A DNA stretch of 64,000 nt from NCBI GenBank assembly GCA_023653785.1, contig JAMKCH010056811.1, positions 57,599 to 121,598 on the forward strand. Direction: 5' to 3'. How positions within the stretch are numbered: position 1 is the stretch's first letter; each line of letters starts with the position of its first letter. The notes beneath the pieces were generated by a model that worked only from the letters and a program-made list of their open reading frames with translations, was not told the DNA's origin and made no database searches. Made by a program: the position numbers and the translations under genes. Of the stretch, positions 1-11,970 are shown in pieces. The stretch is from Ophioderma brevispina (lineage: Eukaryota; Echinodermata; Ophiuroidea; Amphilepidida; Ophiodermatidae).

Positions 1-83
1 AGGAGGAGAATTCCATAATCACACTGCTGTGCAATTATGCAATTCCGACCTTACAGGAACTATTTGAGTAGGACCAAGAAACC

Positions 84-182
84 CGGGACTCTTGCGGGGC
101 TCGAACCAGGGCCGCTCGATCGAACTTATACTCTGCCGACGGTTTTCAGCGGGGGCCTTAGAACGCTCGGCCACCTAGCCCT
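84..182 (-). mobile_element. tRNA(Leu/Ser)-like SINE head or tRNA pseudogene
   Basis: Read on the minus strand, this stretch has an A-box-like TGGCCGAGCGT (complement of 163-173) and a B-box-like GGTTCGAGC (complement of 99-107). The roughly 55-bp spacing fits a class II tRNA (Leu or Ser) with a long variable arm. The acceptor ends pair poorly and the T stem has mismatches, so it is more likely a SINE head or pseudogene than a working tRNA. No T-run terminator follows closely. Confidence 0.5.
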
Positions 183-424
183 TAATCCCAATTTAGCTTG
201 AGATAAAATTCCAATGCAGAATTACGCACAAAATCGATACCACAAGGATACGATCATATTCGGAGGCATATACTACAGGTGTAAGAATCGATTTACCATA
301 AATATTCTGCGTTTCATAGGATTAAACCATCGTCAACAAACAACCTATTGAAAATTATTGTAAGAATTAAAACAATTTTTTTACATGTTGGGCGTGGACG
401 AGTACAAGGAGGAAATGGTTTTAT

Positions 425-545
425 CGGGGACGAATTGGTATCACCGGGACGAATTGGTACTTGGGCGAATTGGGACGAATTGGTACTTGGAAGAATTGGT
501 ACTTGGACGAATTGGGTGGGACGAATTGGTTTTGGGCCGAATGAC
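425..545. repeat. Short minisatellite, ~17-bp unit
   Basis: About six imperfect copies of a unit like GGACGAATTGGTACTT occur head to tail. Units differ by small insertions and deletions. The open frames across it are by-products of the repeat. Confidence 0.8.
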
Positions 546-700
546 CTGCTCGAAGCTTATGAAGTTTCATGCCTATCATATGATCATGCATTGAAAATAT
601 TCAAAAAATGGTTTTTCTTCTGATGAAAAGAGAATCTTTTTAATCATATTTGTACGTGCTTTTCAATGGGTCAATTATTGGTACTGTGCCCCGCTTACAC

Positions 701-940
701 TGAAGAGGCCAAGTCAAAATGCCATATGGTAGCTATAGGGGGTTTTACTGTGTAGATGGACCATGACCTTGATAAAGTGCATTGAGGCAACACACTCTAG
801 GAGACCAAGGTCATAATGCCACCTGAGTTAAACACAGGTCATCGGTAGCTATTAGTGGTTCTTCAGTAAGTTGGAACAGGACATTTAATAACGTACCCAA
901 TGAGTTAATATAGAAAAGACCAAGGTCAAAATTCCATCCT
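701..940. repeat. Degenerate ~105-bp tandem repeat
   Basis: Three diverged units begin near 701, 800 and 914 with a version of GACCAAGGTCAAAATGCC. The first two also share a downstream GGTAGCTAT motif. The GACCTTGG-type words recur elsewhere in the window. Confidence 0.5.
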
Positions 941-945
941 GATGT

Positions 946-1539
946 GAACATTACTAATGATACATTAAACTGGATACTTTTGTATGGCAGAATTCATGAA
1001 TGGAACAACAAGGACATTTACATGTTGTGCTAAATTCCCGATTGACAATCACAGTGCTTACTTTCAGTGCTGTTGAAAACATTTTGCAAAGTGTTTTCAC
1101 ATTTGAATTCTTATTCACAAAAATTCTGCAAGTAACCCTCGCTGAAAATGTTCCCATGTGTACAGAAGACTGTGATGTAGCATGCTCAACTTGAAACATC
1201 TCTCTTCTTACAAAATGCATAAATGAGGCTATGAAGGGACCTGTAAACACTAAATATGAATGCAGTTAATGTGCACTAGAAATGGTACCAGTGTGAACTA
1301 GGTAAACTGGGTAAGACTGACACTAAAAGATAGTGTGGCTTAGGTTTTGTATAATGTGTATAATTTAGAATGTCTAAAGAGAAAATGAAACTAGACTGTG
1401 CTCTGAAGCGAGCACGAATGGTAGCTGGTGACTTTGACCCCTATCTGTGTTCAAACATGATCAACCTTTGACCTTAAAATGGATCTGTTGTTGTGTCGGG
1501 TAAAGTTTCATAATTTTATCCCCTGGGTGACCACTAACC
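946..1539. other. Intergenic DNA, nothing recognised
   Basis: There are overlapping short open frames on both strands (up to 98 codons) without domain, start context or splice signals that I can support. Words such as GACTTTGACC and CCTTTGACCTT occur near 1430-1475. Confidence 0.5.
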
Positions 1540-4255
1540 CCAGCTCCATAATTTGCCTATATCAGGTCATGTTGTGTGTTCCAGGACCAAAAGAAATTTC
1601 TTCTTATGTTTTTTTTAGATTTGGACCCCCGTGGATGACCTCTGACACCCAGTAATGGAAAACATCCAATATGTTGGCAACATCAAAAAGAACTTTCCCT
1701 GAATTTGAACATTATTGTCCTGTGTGTAATCATGACACTGGTACCAATTGTGTGAGACACCCATTATGTGGACCAAAACAGGGATCTTGTGAATCTTGTT
1801 TGAAAACTTCAATCACACATATATAAGCTTAAATTTATAAAAGAAGGGAATTAAAGATACCCTTTAATGTCAGTCATTGTAAGTTATGCGCCAAATTGAT
1901 GAGCAAGAAGAAATAATTCGTAGATTCGGGAATGCCCCTTAATTGTTGATGTTGGCATTGGGTCCAAATCTGTGAAAAGCTCATAATAGCCCCCCCCCCC
2001 GTACCCAGGGGATCCTGTAAGAAAATCTATGATGATAAGGCTTTAATTTGCAGAAGGAGGAATTCTTAGATTTCAAGGAAACCCCTTTCATTGGTAAACT
2101 GTGGCCATTTGGGCCAAAACTGTGACAACCCATTTGATGAAGCCCCATACCAGGGTATCCTGTGAGCGAAACTCATGATGATAGCCTTTAATTTGCGAGA
2201 GAAGGAATTCATAGAATTTCAAGGAATGCCCCATTTATTGGAATTGTGACATTTTGGGCCAAATCTGTGAAAAACAACCCATTTGATTGAAGCCTACAGG
2301 GATAAGTGAGCAAATCTCGTGTTGAGGCCTTTTTCATTTGCAAGAGAATGGATTCAAAGCTTTCAAGGCCTGGCCCTTTAATTGGTATTGTGGCATTGAT
2401 CCTCATCTGTGAACACCCCATAGCAGCCTCTATACAGGGATCTCTGTGAACGGAATTTGTGATGATTAACTTTCATTGCAGGAGCAAGAAGGCATCATAG
2501 ATTTCAAGGAATGCCCCTTTAATTGATAATTGTAGCAATTGGGCCTATTCTGTGAACACCCCGTAGCAGCATGTACTGGTGGATCTTGGGAGCGAATCTG
2601 GTTAATGATAGTCTTTGTTTTAGAAGAAGGAATTAATAATTTTCAAAGAGGCCCCTTTAATTGGCATAAGGACCATTGACCAAAACTGTGAACACCCTAT
2701 ATGTGGCAAGGGTCAGTGGTTCATTTGAACAAGTTTGGCTGAAATTGGCCCATGCGTTAGCACTAGATAGGACTGTAGGCAGTTAAGGAGTCGGCCCGGG
2801 GCACTCTATCTTAAAATGGTTATTTGTGTTGTGTTTTCCAGGGACCAAAAGAAATTTCTTCTTACTATTTGTTAATTTGACCCCGTGGTGGGATGACCTC
2901 TGACCCCAGAATGGCGGACCCCACCCTAGTTTGCCACATCAAAACGAAACTTTCTCTGAAAGTTGATCCTTATGTCCTGTTGTTAATCATGGGGGCCACC
3001 AACCTGGTTCCCAATCTGGGAACACCCCATTATGTGACCATACCCAGGGGATCTTGTGATCTTGTTTGAAACTTCAATCACATGATGATAGCCTTCTTTT
3101 CGAGAAGGGAATTCAAGAACACCCCTTTAATCCGCACTTGTGTATGAGCCAAATCTGTAGGAAGAAATACTTTGTGTTTTTCGGAGGGGAATGGCCCTTT
3201 AATTGGTAACTGTGGCATTGGTCAAATCTGGAAAAGCCCAATATCAAGCAACCCTACCAGGGGATCTGGTGAGAACATCTCATGATGTGATAGCCTGTAA
3301 TTTCCTCCAGCAGGAGGGCAATTCATTAGATTTTCAGGAATACCCCTTTAATTGGAATTGTGGCATGGGGGCGAACATCTCGGTGAAAACCCCATTTGAT
3401 GAAGCCCCTACCAGGGATCCTATGAGCGAACCTATGATGATAAGCCTTTAATTTGCAAGAGAAGAATGAATTCATAGATTTTCAAGGAAGGCCCTTTAAT
3501 TTGTAACTGGGTATTTGATTCTAATCTTGTGAACACTCGCTTTGATAAGCTCCTAACAGGGGATCCTTGAGTGGAATCTAGTGATGATAGCCTTTAATTA
3601 GCGGGAGAAGAAGGAAAGGGGAATCCATAGATTTCAAGGAATGCCCCTGTAATCGGTAACATTGTGAGAATTTGGGCCAAATTGGAAACACCACATTGAT
3701 GAAGGCCTCTCTACCAGGGGATCCTGTTAGAAAAATCTTGTGGATGATAGCCTTTCAACTTTGCGAGATGAAGGATTTCATAGATTTTCAAGGAATGCCA
3801 CTTTAATTGGTAATTGTGACATTTGCTCCTAATCTGTGAACACCCTATATGCAGCTCTATTACCCATGGGATCCTGTAACGATCTCATGATTTGTAAAAC
3901 TTTTTATTTGCGGGGAAGAAGAATTCATTAGATTTTAAGGAATGCCCCTTTAATGATTCCATGTAGCATTTGGGCCTACCTCTCTGAACCACCCCGTCTG
4001 CAGCATGTACTTGTGGATCTTGGAGAGCGAATCTGGTTAATGATAGTCCTTGATTTGTCTTGAGAAGAAAGGATTAATCTCAAATTTCAGAGAATGCCCA
4101 TTTAATTGGCATACATGACCATTGGTTCCCAAAATGTCGACACACTCTGATGCGGCAGGGTCAGTGGTTCTTCTGACCAAATTGACTGAAATCGGCCAAT
4201 GCGTTTAGCACTAGATAGCACTGGGAGCATTATGAGTCAGCCCGGGGACCACTCC
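1540..4255. repeat. Satellite block, ~140-bp monomer in two higher-order halves
   Basis: The monomer recurs about 14-16 times, recognisable by GATGATAGCCTTTAATTTGC, then AATTCATAGATTTCAAGGAA, GCCCCTTTAATTGG, a TGTGAACACCCC segment and CCAGGGGATCCTGTGAG. Two larger halves (about 1570-2805 and 2826-4254) each open with CCAAAAGAAATTTCTTCTTA, followed by a TGACCTCTGACCCCAG-like word. Each half closes with GGTCAGTGGTTC, then a GCGTTAGCACTAGATAG-like word and AGTC.GCCCGGGG. Monomers differ heavily by single-base insertions and deletions. The block is non-coding. Confidence 0.85.
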
Positions 4256-4920
4256 TATTTTCACTAAAGTAAAGACCCCATTGGTCAGAAAATATAGCAA
4301 ATTGGCAACCATTTCAAAAACCCCAATTTAGTCAATTTGGCTCTCACCAAAGACGGTTATGTTGTTGCATGGGCACAGCTGTTCCCGATTTCCCCTGAGT
4401 CGAAAGTGCCGCCTACACCTGTGTTCCATTCCATATGTGAGTGCCTTCCTCGGAAAAGGAGCGTTGCCAGAAAGAAGAAACAACTGAGTAACACATATGT
4501 TAGCTGGCGATACCAGCTAACATAATTGGTAAAACTAGATTCAGCTGGACCAAAAGAATCATAAAAATCTTCAGAAAATCAGTTTGAGATTTGTCCCCTG
4601 CAAAGGCACTTGCCTAGCCTAAGTAAGATGCCTCTAGTTCATGAAGACATACACTTCCCCTGGCAAGCTGGACACGTCTGGACATGACCTCAGATGACCT
4701 GACCTTGGTCCATGACCTACTGCATCTAAATATGAAAGGAACCCCTATGCCCGTCACCCATGTCTGGCTTTTAAAATTGGATTTGAAATAACCAAACTGG
4801 AAAACACACCACACACACATGCGCGCGCTACTTGCAAAATCCCTATATAATATACTGCTTTCAGGACAGGTTATAAAATGGTCAAATCAAATTTAAACCT
4901 TACCAAGCATTGCCTAACTT
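4256..4920. other. Unassigned spacer
   Basis: I see no gene. It contains GACCTCAGATGACCTGACC near 4685 and a short CA/GC alternating stretch near 4805-4830. Short open frames here show no recognisable product. Confidence 0.5.
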
Positions 4921-5259
4921 TTAAAGATCCCATGTTCCCAATCGCTAATTGTCTCCATCCCTAGAACCCAGATTTTTACTGGAAATGGTCCAATGTGTTT
5001 TTAGAAAAAGCTCTTATTTTTCTCATTTACCCTGTTAAATTGAAGGGCTAAAGATGGTTTGGTTGATGTTTGAGGGAAAATGGCCCATGTTAGTTGACTA
5101 ATATAATTTTAGAAAGTACTCTATGGGTTACAAAATGGTGTTTTCAGCTCTCAAATTAAAACAAATTAAACTATCAGAACCAAACTTACAGATGGGGTTT
5201 GGGGTACAATCGTCAATCAGATGAAAACTTAGTAATAAAAATGGGTCTCTTCCTCTTAA
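4921..5259 (+). mobile_element. TTAA-flanked MITE, family A
   Basis: This is a diverged copy of the ~350-bp family A element. It starts with TTAAAGATCCCATG and ends at TTAA at 5256-5259. Diagnostic internal words are ATCGCTAAT, CAGATTTTTACTGGAAATGG, TTTCTCATTTACCCTGT, AGTACTCTATGGG, ACAGATGGG and ATGAAAACTT, in the same order as the copies at 12581, 14801 and 60626. It has no coding capacity. TTAA ends suggest a Kolobok- or piggyBac-type transposase acting in trans. Confidence 0.7.
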
Positions 5260-6397
5260 GTTATTTTGCAATATCTTTCTAATGAAGGGACATTCCCAAA
5301 TAGATAAAAACCTGTCTGTTTGTAGTAGCCACAGCACAATTTTTGTGATACAACTTTCTGTTGACCTGCCAAAACAAATCTTGCAACACAAATATTTGAG
5401 TGTTCCAATGGTTGCTTTTTAGCCTTTTCCTTTTTTTCAAAAATAAATGCTATTTTAACCAAAAAAAAGAATGTTGTATATCGGGTTGATTGCCAAGTTT
5501 TAAAAATTCGATAATTTTTGTCAAATGTGTAAATAAAAATGCAATCAATAATAGTATAATATTCAATTATATAAATTAAAAGTCACACACCAAATACACA
5601 AAAAATGTCTTCCACAAAATTGCAGGTTTTGTAACACTACCAACAAGAAACAAATGTCACCTATCAATTATACAATTTGACCTACACGACGACACTGATC
5701 CATTCGGCAATAACCAATTTAACCAGGACACTGCAGCCGTTTCATCCTTCTGCCGGCCGGTCGGTCGGTTGTGCCAGCCAATTTACGAATCCCTTGAAGT
5801 AACGCATGTAATGCTACCACTGGCTTTGCATTCTAGTCCCAGAGTCCCGCGTATCAAGTTCCATGTTTTTCAAATATCCTCCCATGTAATGGCAAAGGGA
5901 GCGTGATGCAGTAACATATTTTTTTTTACAGATGATTGAGATGGCAATTTGGGACTGGCTAGAAATTAGCCGACACCCCTTAAGGTAAATGGCACTGATC
6001 CTGTTACATATTTTATGGTTGCAAGACGAGAGGAGCTCAGAAGCTGTGAACATTATGTCATAAATCTAGAACATGCCGATTTGCTATAAATCAGAAAACC
6101 TTTAATCAAAATTCAGTGTTTTGAAGGTCTGTAACAAGTACAGGTTGCCTAACATTATGTGCAAATGATAAGAACACCCCAGAAGCAATGTAATAAGGAC
6201 AAAAGTATGATATTTTAGTCATTAATGTCTGTCCGGACAAACTACTACAACACGTAAGGAAGGAAATTCATATCTTTGAAAACACTGCCGGTTTATTCCT
6301 TTTCTGTAAATTGTTCAGTTGGAAAAGAACTTATGGGAATTCTACAAAATATCCTTCACTATTCCTGCACAAATTGAAATTTTTTTACTCTTCAGCA
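5260..6397. other. Plain intergenic DNA
   Basis: Nothing beyond short A/T runs and a small CCGGTCGGTCGG stretch near 5755-5770 was recognised. There is no supported gene. Confidence 0.5.
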
Positions 6398-6624
6398 CAG
6401 GCGCGTAGCAAGCTCGGTGGTTCCGCGGGGGCAGTTTTCCGGTAGGTGCAACAAAGTCCCCATCACAAGCAAAAAATGCCCCGATCGCAGGGCAAAAGAA
6501 TCCAAAAAGGGTGGTGATTTTGATTTAAACATGAATATCAGTGTTTTGATTCCCGATTTCCCCCTCACGATTTTTTCAGAGGGGGCACTCGGCCCCCTTT
6601 GCCCCCACCAGGCTTATGCCACTG
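6398..6624 (+). mobile_element. hAT-like MITE (227 bp)
   Basis: The left end reads CAGGCGCGTAGC. The right end, inverted, reads CAGTGGCATAAGCC, a terminal pattern widespread among non-autonomous hAT elements. The flanks cttcagca (6390-6397) and ctttagga (6625-6632) match at 6 of 8 positions, as expected for an aged 8-bp target duplication. The interior carries GGGGGCA and GCCCCC inverted segments and shares CAAAAGATCC-type and AACATGAATATC words with the copy at 50331-50540. Confidence 0.7.
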
Positions 6625-6639
6625 CTTTAGGAAAATCAC

Positions 6640-6960
6640 TGATAGTGTCTTTAAGTCCCTTACGGAAGATAGGCTTTTATGGATTTTTTAAAGCATTTTT
6701 ATTAGAATTTTTTTTCCTGGATTTTTTCTAAATTTGATTTGTCTTATTTTTTTTCTTATTAATTGGGACATTAGTTTTAAACATTGATTCTGGAATTTAT
6801 ATTGTTTTTTTATGGAAATTTTTATTTGATTTTTTTTGTTTAGTTGGACTTTTTATCATGTATCTTTGTTTTGAAATATTTCTTCGGATTATTGTAATAT
6901 TTTATTGTTTATTTTCCTTTTTGAAATATTTCTTAGTTGGAATGCTTCCAAGGATTTTTC
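6640..6960. repeat. T-rich low-complexity stretch
   Basis: Runs of T and TTTTTATT words dominate the plus strand. No monomer period is clear. Confidence 0.6.
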
Positions 6961-7557
6961 TGAATATCAGTTGCCAAGTGCACTGCCATTAGCGTTGTTT
7001 GAGAGGTAGTCGTTTCTAGTAGAACCATTTTTGAAAGGTAAGTTCTGGCATATGGACATGCTTGTAAGTGGCACCTTTATATGAAGAGTGGACATGCAGA
7101 CACAAGTCCATCAGTCTAGCCATCTAGAATCAATCTGATTGTCCAAGACATGACAAAAACCTAGGACCAGCAATAATGGCAAAAAAAACTTTGACAAAAA
7201 ATTAGACATAACCATACATAGTGGCATTTTCCATATATATCATGATAAAGAAGACATGGTATTTTTTTTCAGTTCATGTTTTCTTTGCTGTACACCAGTT
7301 ATCAAGTCATGTTTTTCACTTTATCTTGACAATAACTAAATTGGCAAAACGTGACGGTTATGATGTAACAGTGCACATTTCCCATGTGTCTGTTACCCGG
7401 AAACATGATATCACCTTCCAGTTATCCAGTCCACCCCTGCGTTCTCACATTTGTTGATAGTAATGGCAAAATAAAGGACTGGTGTTGATGATGCATATTT
7501 TGCCTTACACTGTTGGATTTAATCATGCTCAAGAGCAAGTCTCAAAATGTATGTTGA
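6961..7557. other. Unassigned spacer
   Basis: No gene or repeat unit was recognised. A 78-codon frame near 7221-7457 has no supportable identity. Confidence 0.4.
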
Positions 7558-7775
7558 GTGAATTTGAAGACAATTTGTTACGAATATAAAAAGTTACGTA
7601 CCGAAAATACAAAATTGCAAAATTTCTACAGATATGACGAATTTGCACGTAAGAAAGGGTACACATGGATTAATAAGGACTACGGTTCAGATGATATAAA
7701 AATCTCAACTTTCGAGGTAAATCGGGGGGGGGGTGGGGGGGGGGGCGAGGTTGCGGATCACGAAATGACCCTATA
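7558..7775 (+). mobile_element. Family B MITE, 3' part
   Basis: It contains the family B words ACAAAATTGC, AATTTGCACGTAAG, ACACATGGATTA, CGGTTCAGATGATATAAAAA and the terminal GCGGATCACGAAATGACCCT. The left TTAA end is not visible. A G-rich run (about 7725-7746) has expanded near the right end. The 72-codon frame is an accident of the element. Confidence 0.65.
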
Positions 7776-7837
7776 ATGTATATGGAAGGACATTGGTCAA
7801 TTTATGACATTTATGAGGAAATACACATAGAAAGGAG

Positions 7838-7945
7838 AGCAAGAGATATGACGAGGAGAGAGAGAGAGATTAAAAAAAAACAAAGAGAGAGGAAGAGAGA
7901 GAGGAGACAGAAGACAGACTGAGAACAGAGCGAGAGAGGACCACT
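7838..7945. repeat. GA-rich microsatellite
   Basis: Purine-rich GAGAGA tracts are interrupted by a poly-A stretch. The predicted minus-strand peptide is a simple leucine/serine-rich by-product. Confidence 0.8.
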
Positions 7946-9734
7946 TAAAAATTTGGAGTAAGAGTAAACACCTGCAAAGTAAAAAGATCAGACTGCTTAC
8001 GGATGTATGGGCCTCCTCCAAGACAACCAAGTATACCTTTTTAACAGCACATAGTAACAAGAAACTTCCCAATATATTTCTTGCATTTCTCCACGCACGC
8101 AGGCAATTCTGTTAGTAATAAAATAGTGCGCAACATGGATACTTTTCAATACCTGGATACTGCAATGAAAATAAGCCGACAGCCCGACACTACCATCATT
8201 TCAGATTTTGCCCATTTTCATCAACAGCATGCAAAAATGAATAAAAACTGCAGGGACACGAAATCCAATGTGAAAGTAGTGCAGAAGAAAATGCCTTTTC
8301 GGTATTAAAATATAGGTCATTTGGGTTAGTATTTTTTTTTTTTTGTAAAAACTGGTTTATGGTTTGACAAGGTCACTTCATGAATCAATGTAATGCAAAA
8401 AGAAGCGTATTAAAAGGACTTGTTAATTGTAAGGGGGATGCACCTGTGCTGCCTGCTAGCTATTTTTGTTTTTATTTAGGATATTGAACATAAAGGTAAG
8501 GGTGGCCCAAACTACAATTTGTTTCTAAAAAAAAATCTACATGGGAAAAAACATTTGCCATGGGTTAAGGACAGGAAACAACTAGAATTTCGCAGTTTAT
8601 TCAGCTTCACGCTGCTAATATTCAAAGAATATAAGCTGTGGACCGCTCCATGAAAAAACTTAATACTTAGTGACACATACCTACACACGCAAAACGGATG
8701 CAAAAGTGAGTGAGGATGTAATGAGATAGAACACAGGACATGATTCCTAGGCGTCCATAATATTTTTTTTCTGCTTTGGTTAGTGGTTTATTTTTTAGAA
8801 CTACCATTATTTTTGTCCAAAACATATTTCTGACAAATTTGAATGATATCTGCATTATTACAACTCCAAAATTTTTGGTTCAATCCATTGACGATTTCAC
8901 AAGCAAATAGTGGAAAGTAAAGTGGACCCACGGGAGCACCCCCAGGGCCTGAATGACATGATGACCCAAGGGAGAACCTACGGGTATGTGAATGACATGG
9001 GCAGCAGGGGCCTTGCCCTCCTTAACAAATTGCCATATAATTTTCCCCCCCAAAGACAAACCCAAGGGAGAACCCCGGTGTGTAAATGACATGGTATTTG
9101 GGGCTTGTACCCACCTACAATTTGCCAGGTTCTGCAATAGTTAATGTAGAAAAAAGATTATGCAAAAGTTGACCTTTTGGTGAACACAGACACACCGAGA
9201 GATAGAGCCGACATACCATTTCACTAAGGCTTGATTTTGCAATTCCGTCTGAATATAACCTTTAATTCAACTTACAAGTGCCGCAGACACTTAATACATC
9301 TCTTCACCAAAACAATGACAGGTACATTCATAACCACCAAATTATAAAAAGGAAAAGCTGTAAATTTCTCAAGCACAATGTTGACTCCAATTTAATATCA
9401 AGCTTAAATTGTTGAATCTAAGCATCGTCTTGCATCCAAAGTAATTGACAGCTTGGCTATTTAATAACACCATAGGGATAAACCGATTTAAGAACAGCCC
9501 TGTAGCAGGCAATTTTGTATTAAAAAAAATCAATGGTATGACAAAATAATGAAGAATGCTATTAAAAGAGATGAAAAACTGGCATTTTCTTCACGTTTAA
9601 AAACAATTTTGAACACTTTTAATGGATAATTTTTAACACCTCTGATTGGTTTAAAATAATATTAATAACAACAGGAATAATATTAATAATACTGATTAAA
9701 TAACATATCAAATATATAAACTACAAGGAGTGCC
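7946..9734. other. Plain intergenic DNA
   Basis: No gene was recognised. Between 8930 and 9105 a short motif (CCCAAGGGAGAACC followed by GTGTGTAAATGACATGG or similar) occurs about three times, which accounts for an 85-codon minus-strand frame. The rest is A/T-rich and unique within this window. Confidence 0.45.
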
Positions 9735-10021
9735 CAGAGGGATTTAACCAATCCCATAATGCATGGCAATGGGCCTATACCGTATTGTACAAAAATAATG
9801 TCTGACTTGGGATATAAACGGTTACAAGAAGCTGAGGACCACAAAACCATTTCTGATCATGCTAAAAATTCTAAATGACTAACACTTTGGGTGTGAAACA
9901 TGAGTGTAAAAACCAGGGTTTTATCTTGTGTTAAGAATGGATTTTGGTGGGATCAATGACCCTATTGAGATGTGAAAATTTCTCAAAAACTGGTGCATTG
10001 TGGGATTGACTAACACCTATA
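9735..10021 (+). mobile_element. hAT-like MITE, family E
   Basis: The left end is CAGAGGGATTTAACCAATCCC (21 bases, last C beyond the key motif), and the inverted right end TATAGGTGTTAGTCAATCCC is its partner. Flanks ggagtgcc (9727-9734) and ggag-gcc (10022-10028) fit an 8-bp target duplication with one base lost. Internal words (ATAATGCATGGCAATG, CATGCTAAAAA, GACCCTATTGAG, TGGTGCATTG) recur in the copies at 20875 and 34862. Confidence 0.7.
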
Positions 10022-10023
10022 GG

Positions 10024-11076
10024 AGGCCTAAGGCTGCTACAACCCAAAATCTGAATGAAAGAAAAGATTAACACCCGCGTACCCAGCCATGGTTGCAGAT
10101 GCAGAGCGCGCACCCTGGTTTGTAAAAAATATACAAAAATCAGCTATTTTTACTTATCAGAGATCCTCCGGAACCCAACCCCTCCCCAAGGTCCTCCAGG
10201 CCTGGGTGGTAGCCTCAGGAGAAAGGGAAGGAATATAAAGAGAAAGCAAAGGGAAGGGTGGGAGTTTTGGTGGGGATTTGATCTAACGGCCCCCTGAACA
10301 CCACTCCCATGACATCTATGCACGCTAAGTCTACAAGCATGGCCTGGCCAGGAATTTTCTGCCCAGTAGTATTTTGTCGGGTTTGGTACCACTAACAAGG
10401 TCTCATCTCTAGCCTATCTCCGGGGAGGAAGGAGGGGCAAAGCGATTAGAAGATAAAGACTATTTCAACTCCCTGGGCAGCATTCGTGCAATGATGGTCT
10501 GTCTATGATGAGGTCATGGTTTATGATTTGAGTCTTAGTTGCATTTTCTAGCATCAGCTGAATGGGTTATATTGTGGTCTATGGGGTGCGTTTGGCGTTA
10601 GGGTTAAACAGAAAGTGAAAGTCCTCTTTATTTATAAGCTGGAAGCAAGTGAAGTTTTCAAAGAAAAATGTTTTGATTTCAAAAGCAAGTTTTTAACAGT
10701 GTTGATTTGTTACTCTGTACCATTCTTAAGTTAAGTAAATGGATCACCACAAGATGTGGGAACCTTATGAATCAAGATGAATTGTGTTTTTCCTTCTTTC
10801 CTCTCAGAAATGTAATTTAAGGTTTTTTTCCGCTTTAGCCCTTGATTAAACCTTAAAAAGTTTTGTTGTTTTTTCTAAATTTCTTGAGTACAGTGCACAA
10901 AACTATTATTAAATACACAACAATATCCGGGAGTATTACTGTTTGACTGTACATAAATTGTGTAGTCATAGTGATTTTTTTCCAGGGGAAGGACTTATTT
11001 TAGCAACATCAATATCACTCAATATTGGAAATACTATATACCACAGATTAAGGGGTTTGTCATATGAGTTGTTATA
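10024..11076. other. Plain intergenic DNA
   Basis: There is a purine-rich patch at about 10205-10275 (GGAAGGAATATAAAGAGAAAG and similar). No gene was recognised; opposing frames of ~80 codons overlap the same purine patch and cannot both be real. Confidence 0.4.
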
Positions 11077-11409
11077 TTAAAGGCAAACTCAGAGATTTTG
11101 AAAATAAGAGGAGTTAACAGAACTAAGGAACCACTTAAAATGCTTCAATTCCAAAGTTCAGATGAATCAGATTTTCCATTTGATACAGTAAAACATTTTA
11201 TAGGATCACAGGGTACTGTGTATAACAAAAAATTGAGAATCTGAGAATTTTTAACAAAGTCATGATGCTATATGAGAAGGACATCGATTTGAGCTTAGCT
11301 ATTCAGAAAAGTTAATCAGTATGTGACACGCATTATGATATGAAATAAACATGTTTGTTTAGAAAATTGAGGGGCCATCCATTCAGGAAACCTCTGAGTC
11401 AGCAGTTAA
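11077..11409 (-). mobile_element. TTAA-flanked MITE, family D
   Basis: The left end is TTAAAGGCAAACTCAGAGAT and the right end is CTCTGAGTCAGCAGTTAA, inverted relative to each other. The internal GATGAATCAGATTTTCC and ATAGGATCACAGGGTACTGTGTATAAC segments are reverse complements of the copies at 51015 and 56416. Confidence 0.65.
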
Positions 11410-11970
11410 GTCAAATAGGGCATCAAACCCAAGTCTCAGCACCTTCTATCATCTGGGATTAGCAAACACTAGAATTGGGATGTGGGATGCGGGGAGTGGT
11501 GGCTCGAGTGACAATTAAAGCATAAACAGCCAATTTTTTTGAAGAGTGCCTCCAATTTCAAAATTGAGGTTTTTGCACCGTTTGCATGTTTATTGTCTAG
11601 TAAACTCGACGATAACTGCGAATGGTAATGTTCAAAAGGGTGTATTTTGTCATAAAAGAAGCGATGTTGTAATTAGCATGTTGTAATGTAACCGCGGAAC
11701 TGGGAACCTAAATTTCTGTATGCCATTGTGGAAAATAGTGCCACATCAAGAAATACCTCTAACTTTGACTGCCTAACCAACGGAACAAACTAATGGATGA
11801 GTGTAGACACGTGACATGGTGCTATTTCCTAGCTATATCATACTGGAAGGACTTTTCCAGCAGCCACTGAAAAACATTATTATCAGTATATGATATTAAT
11901 TATCCTAAACACAAAATTCCTCTTTGGCTTACATAGGACATGTCGAGATTTACCATCACAGGACATTATA
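11410..11970. other. Unassigned spacer before the 2.2-kb duplication
   Basis: No gene or repeat was recognised. Confidence 0.4.

Noticed and set aside
6417..6731. 104-codon plus-strand frame
   Set aside because: Starts inside a hAT-like MITE and ends in a T-rich tract.
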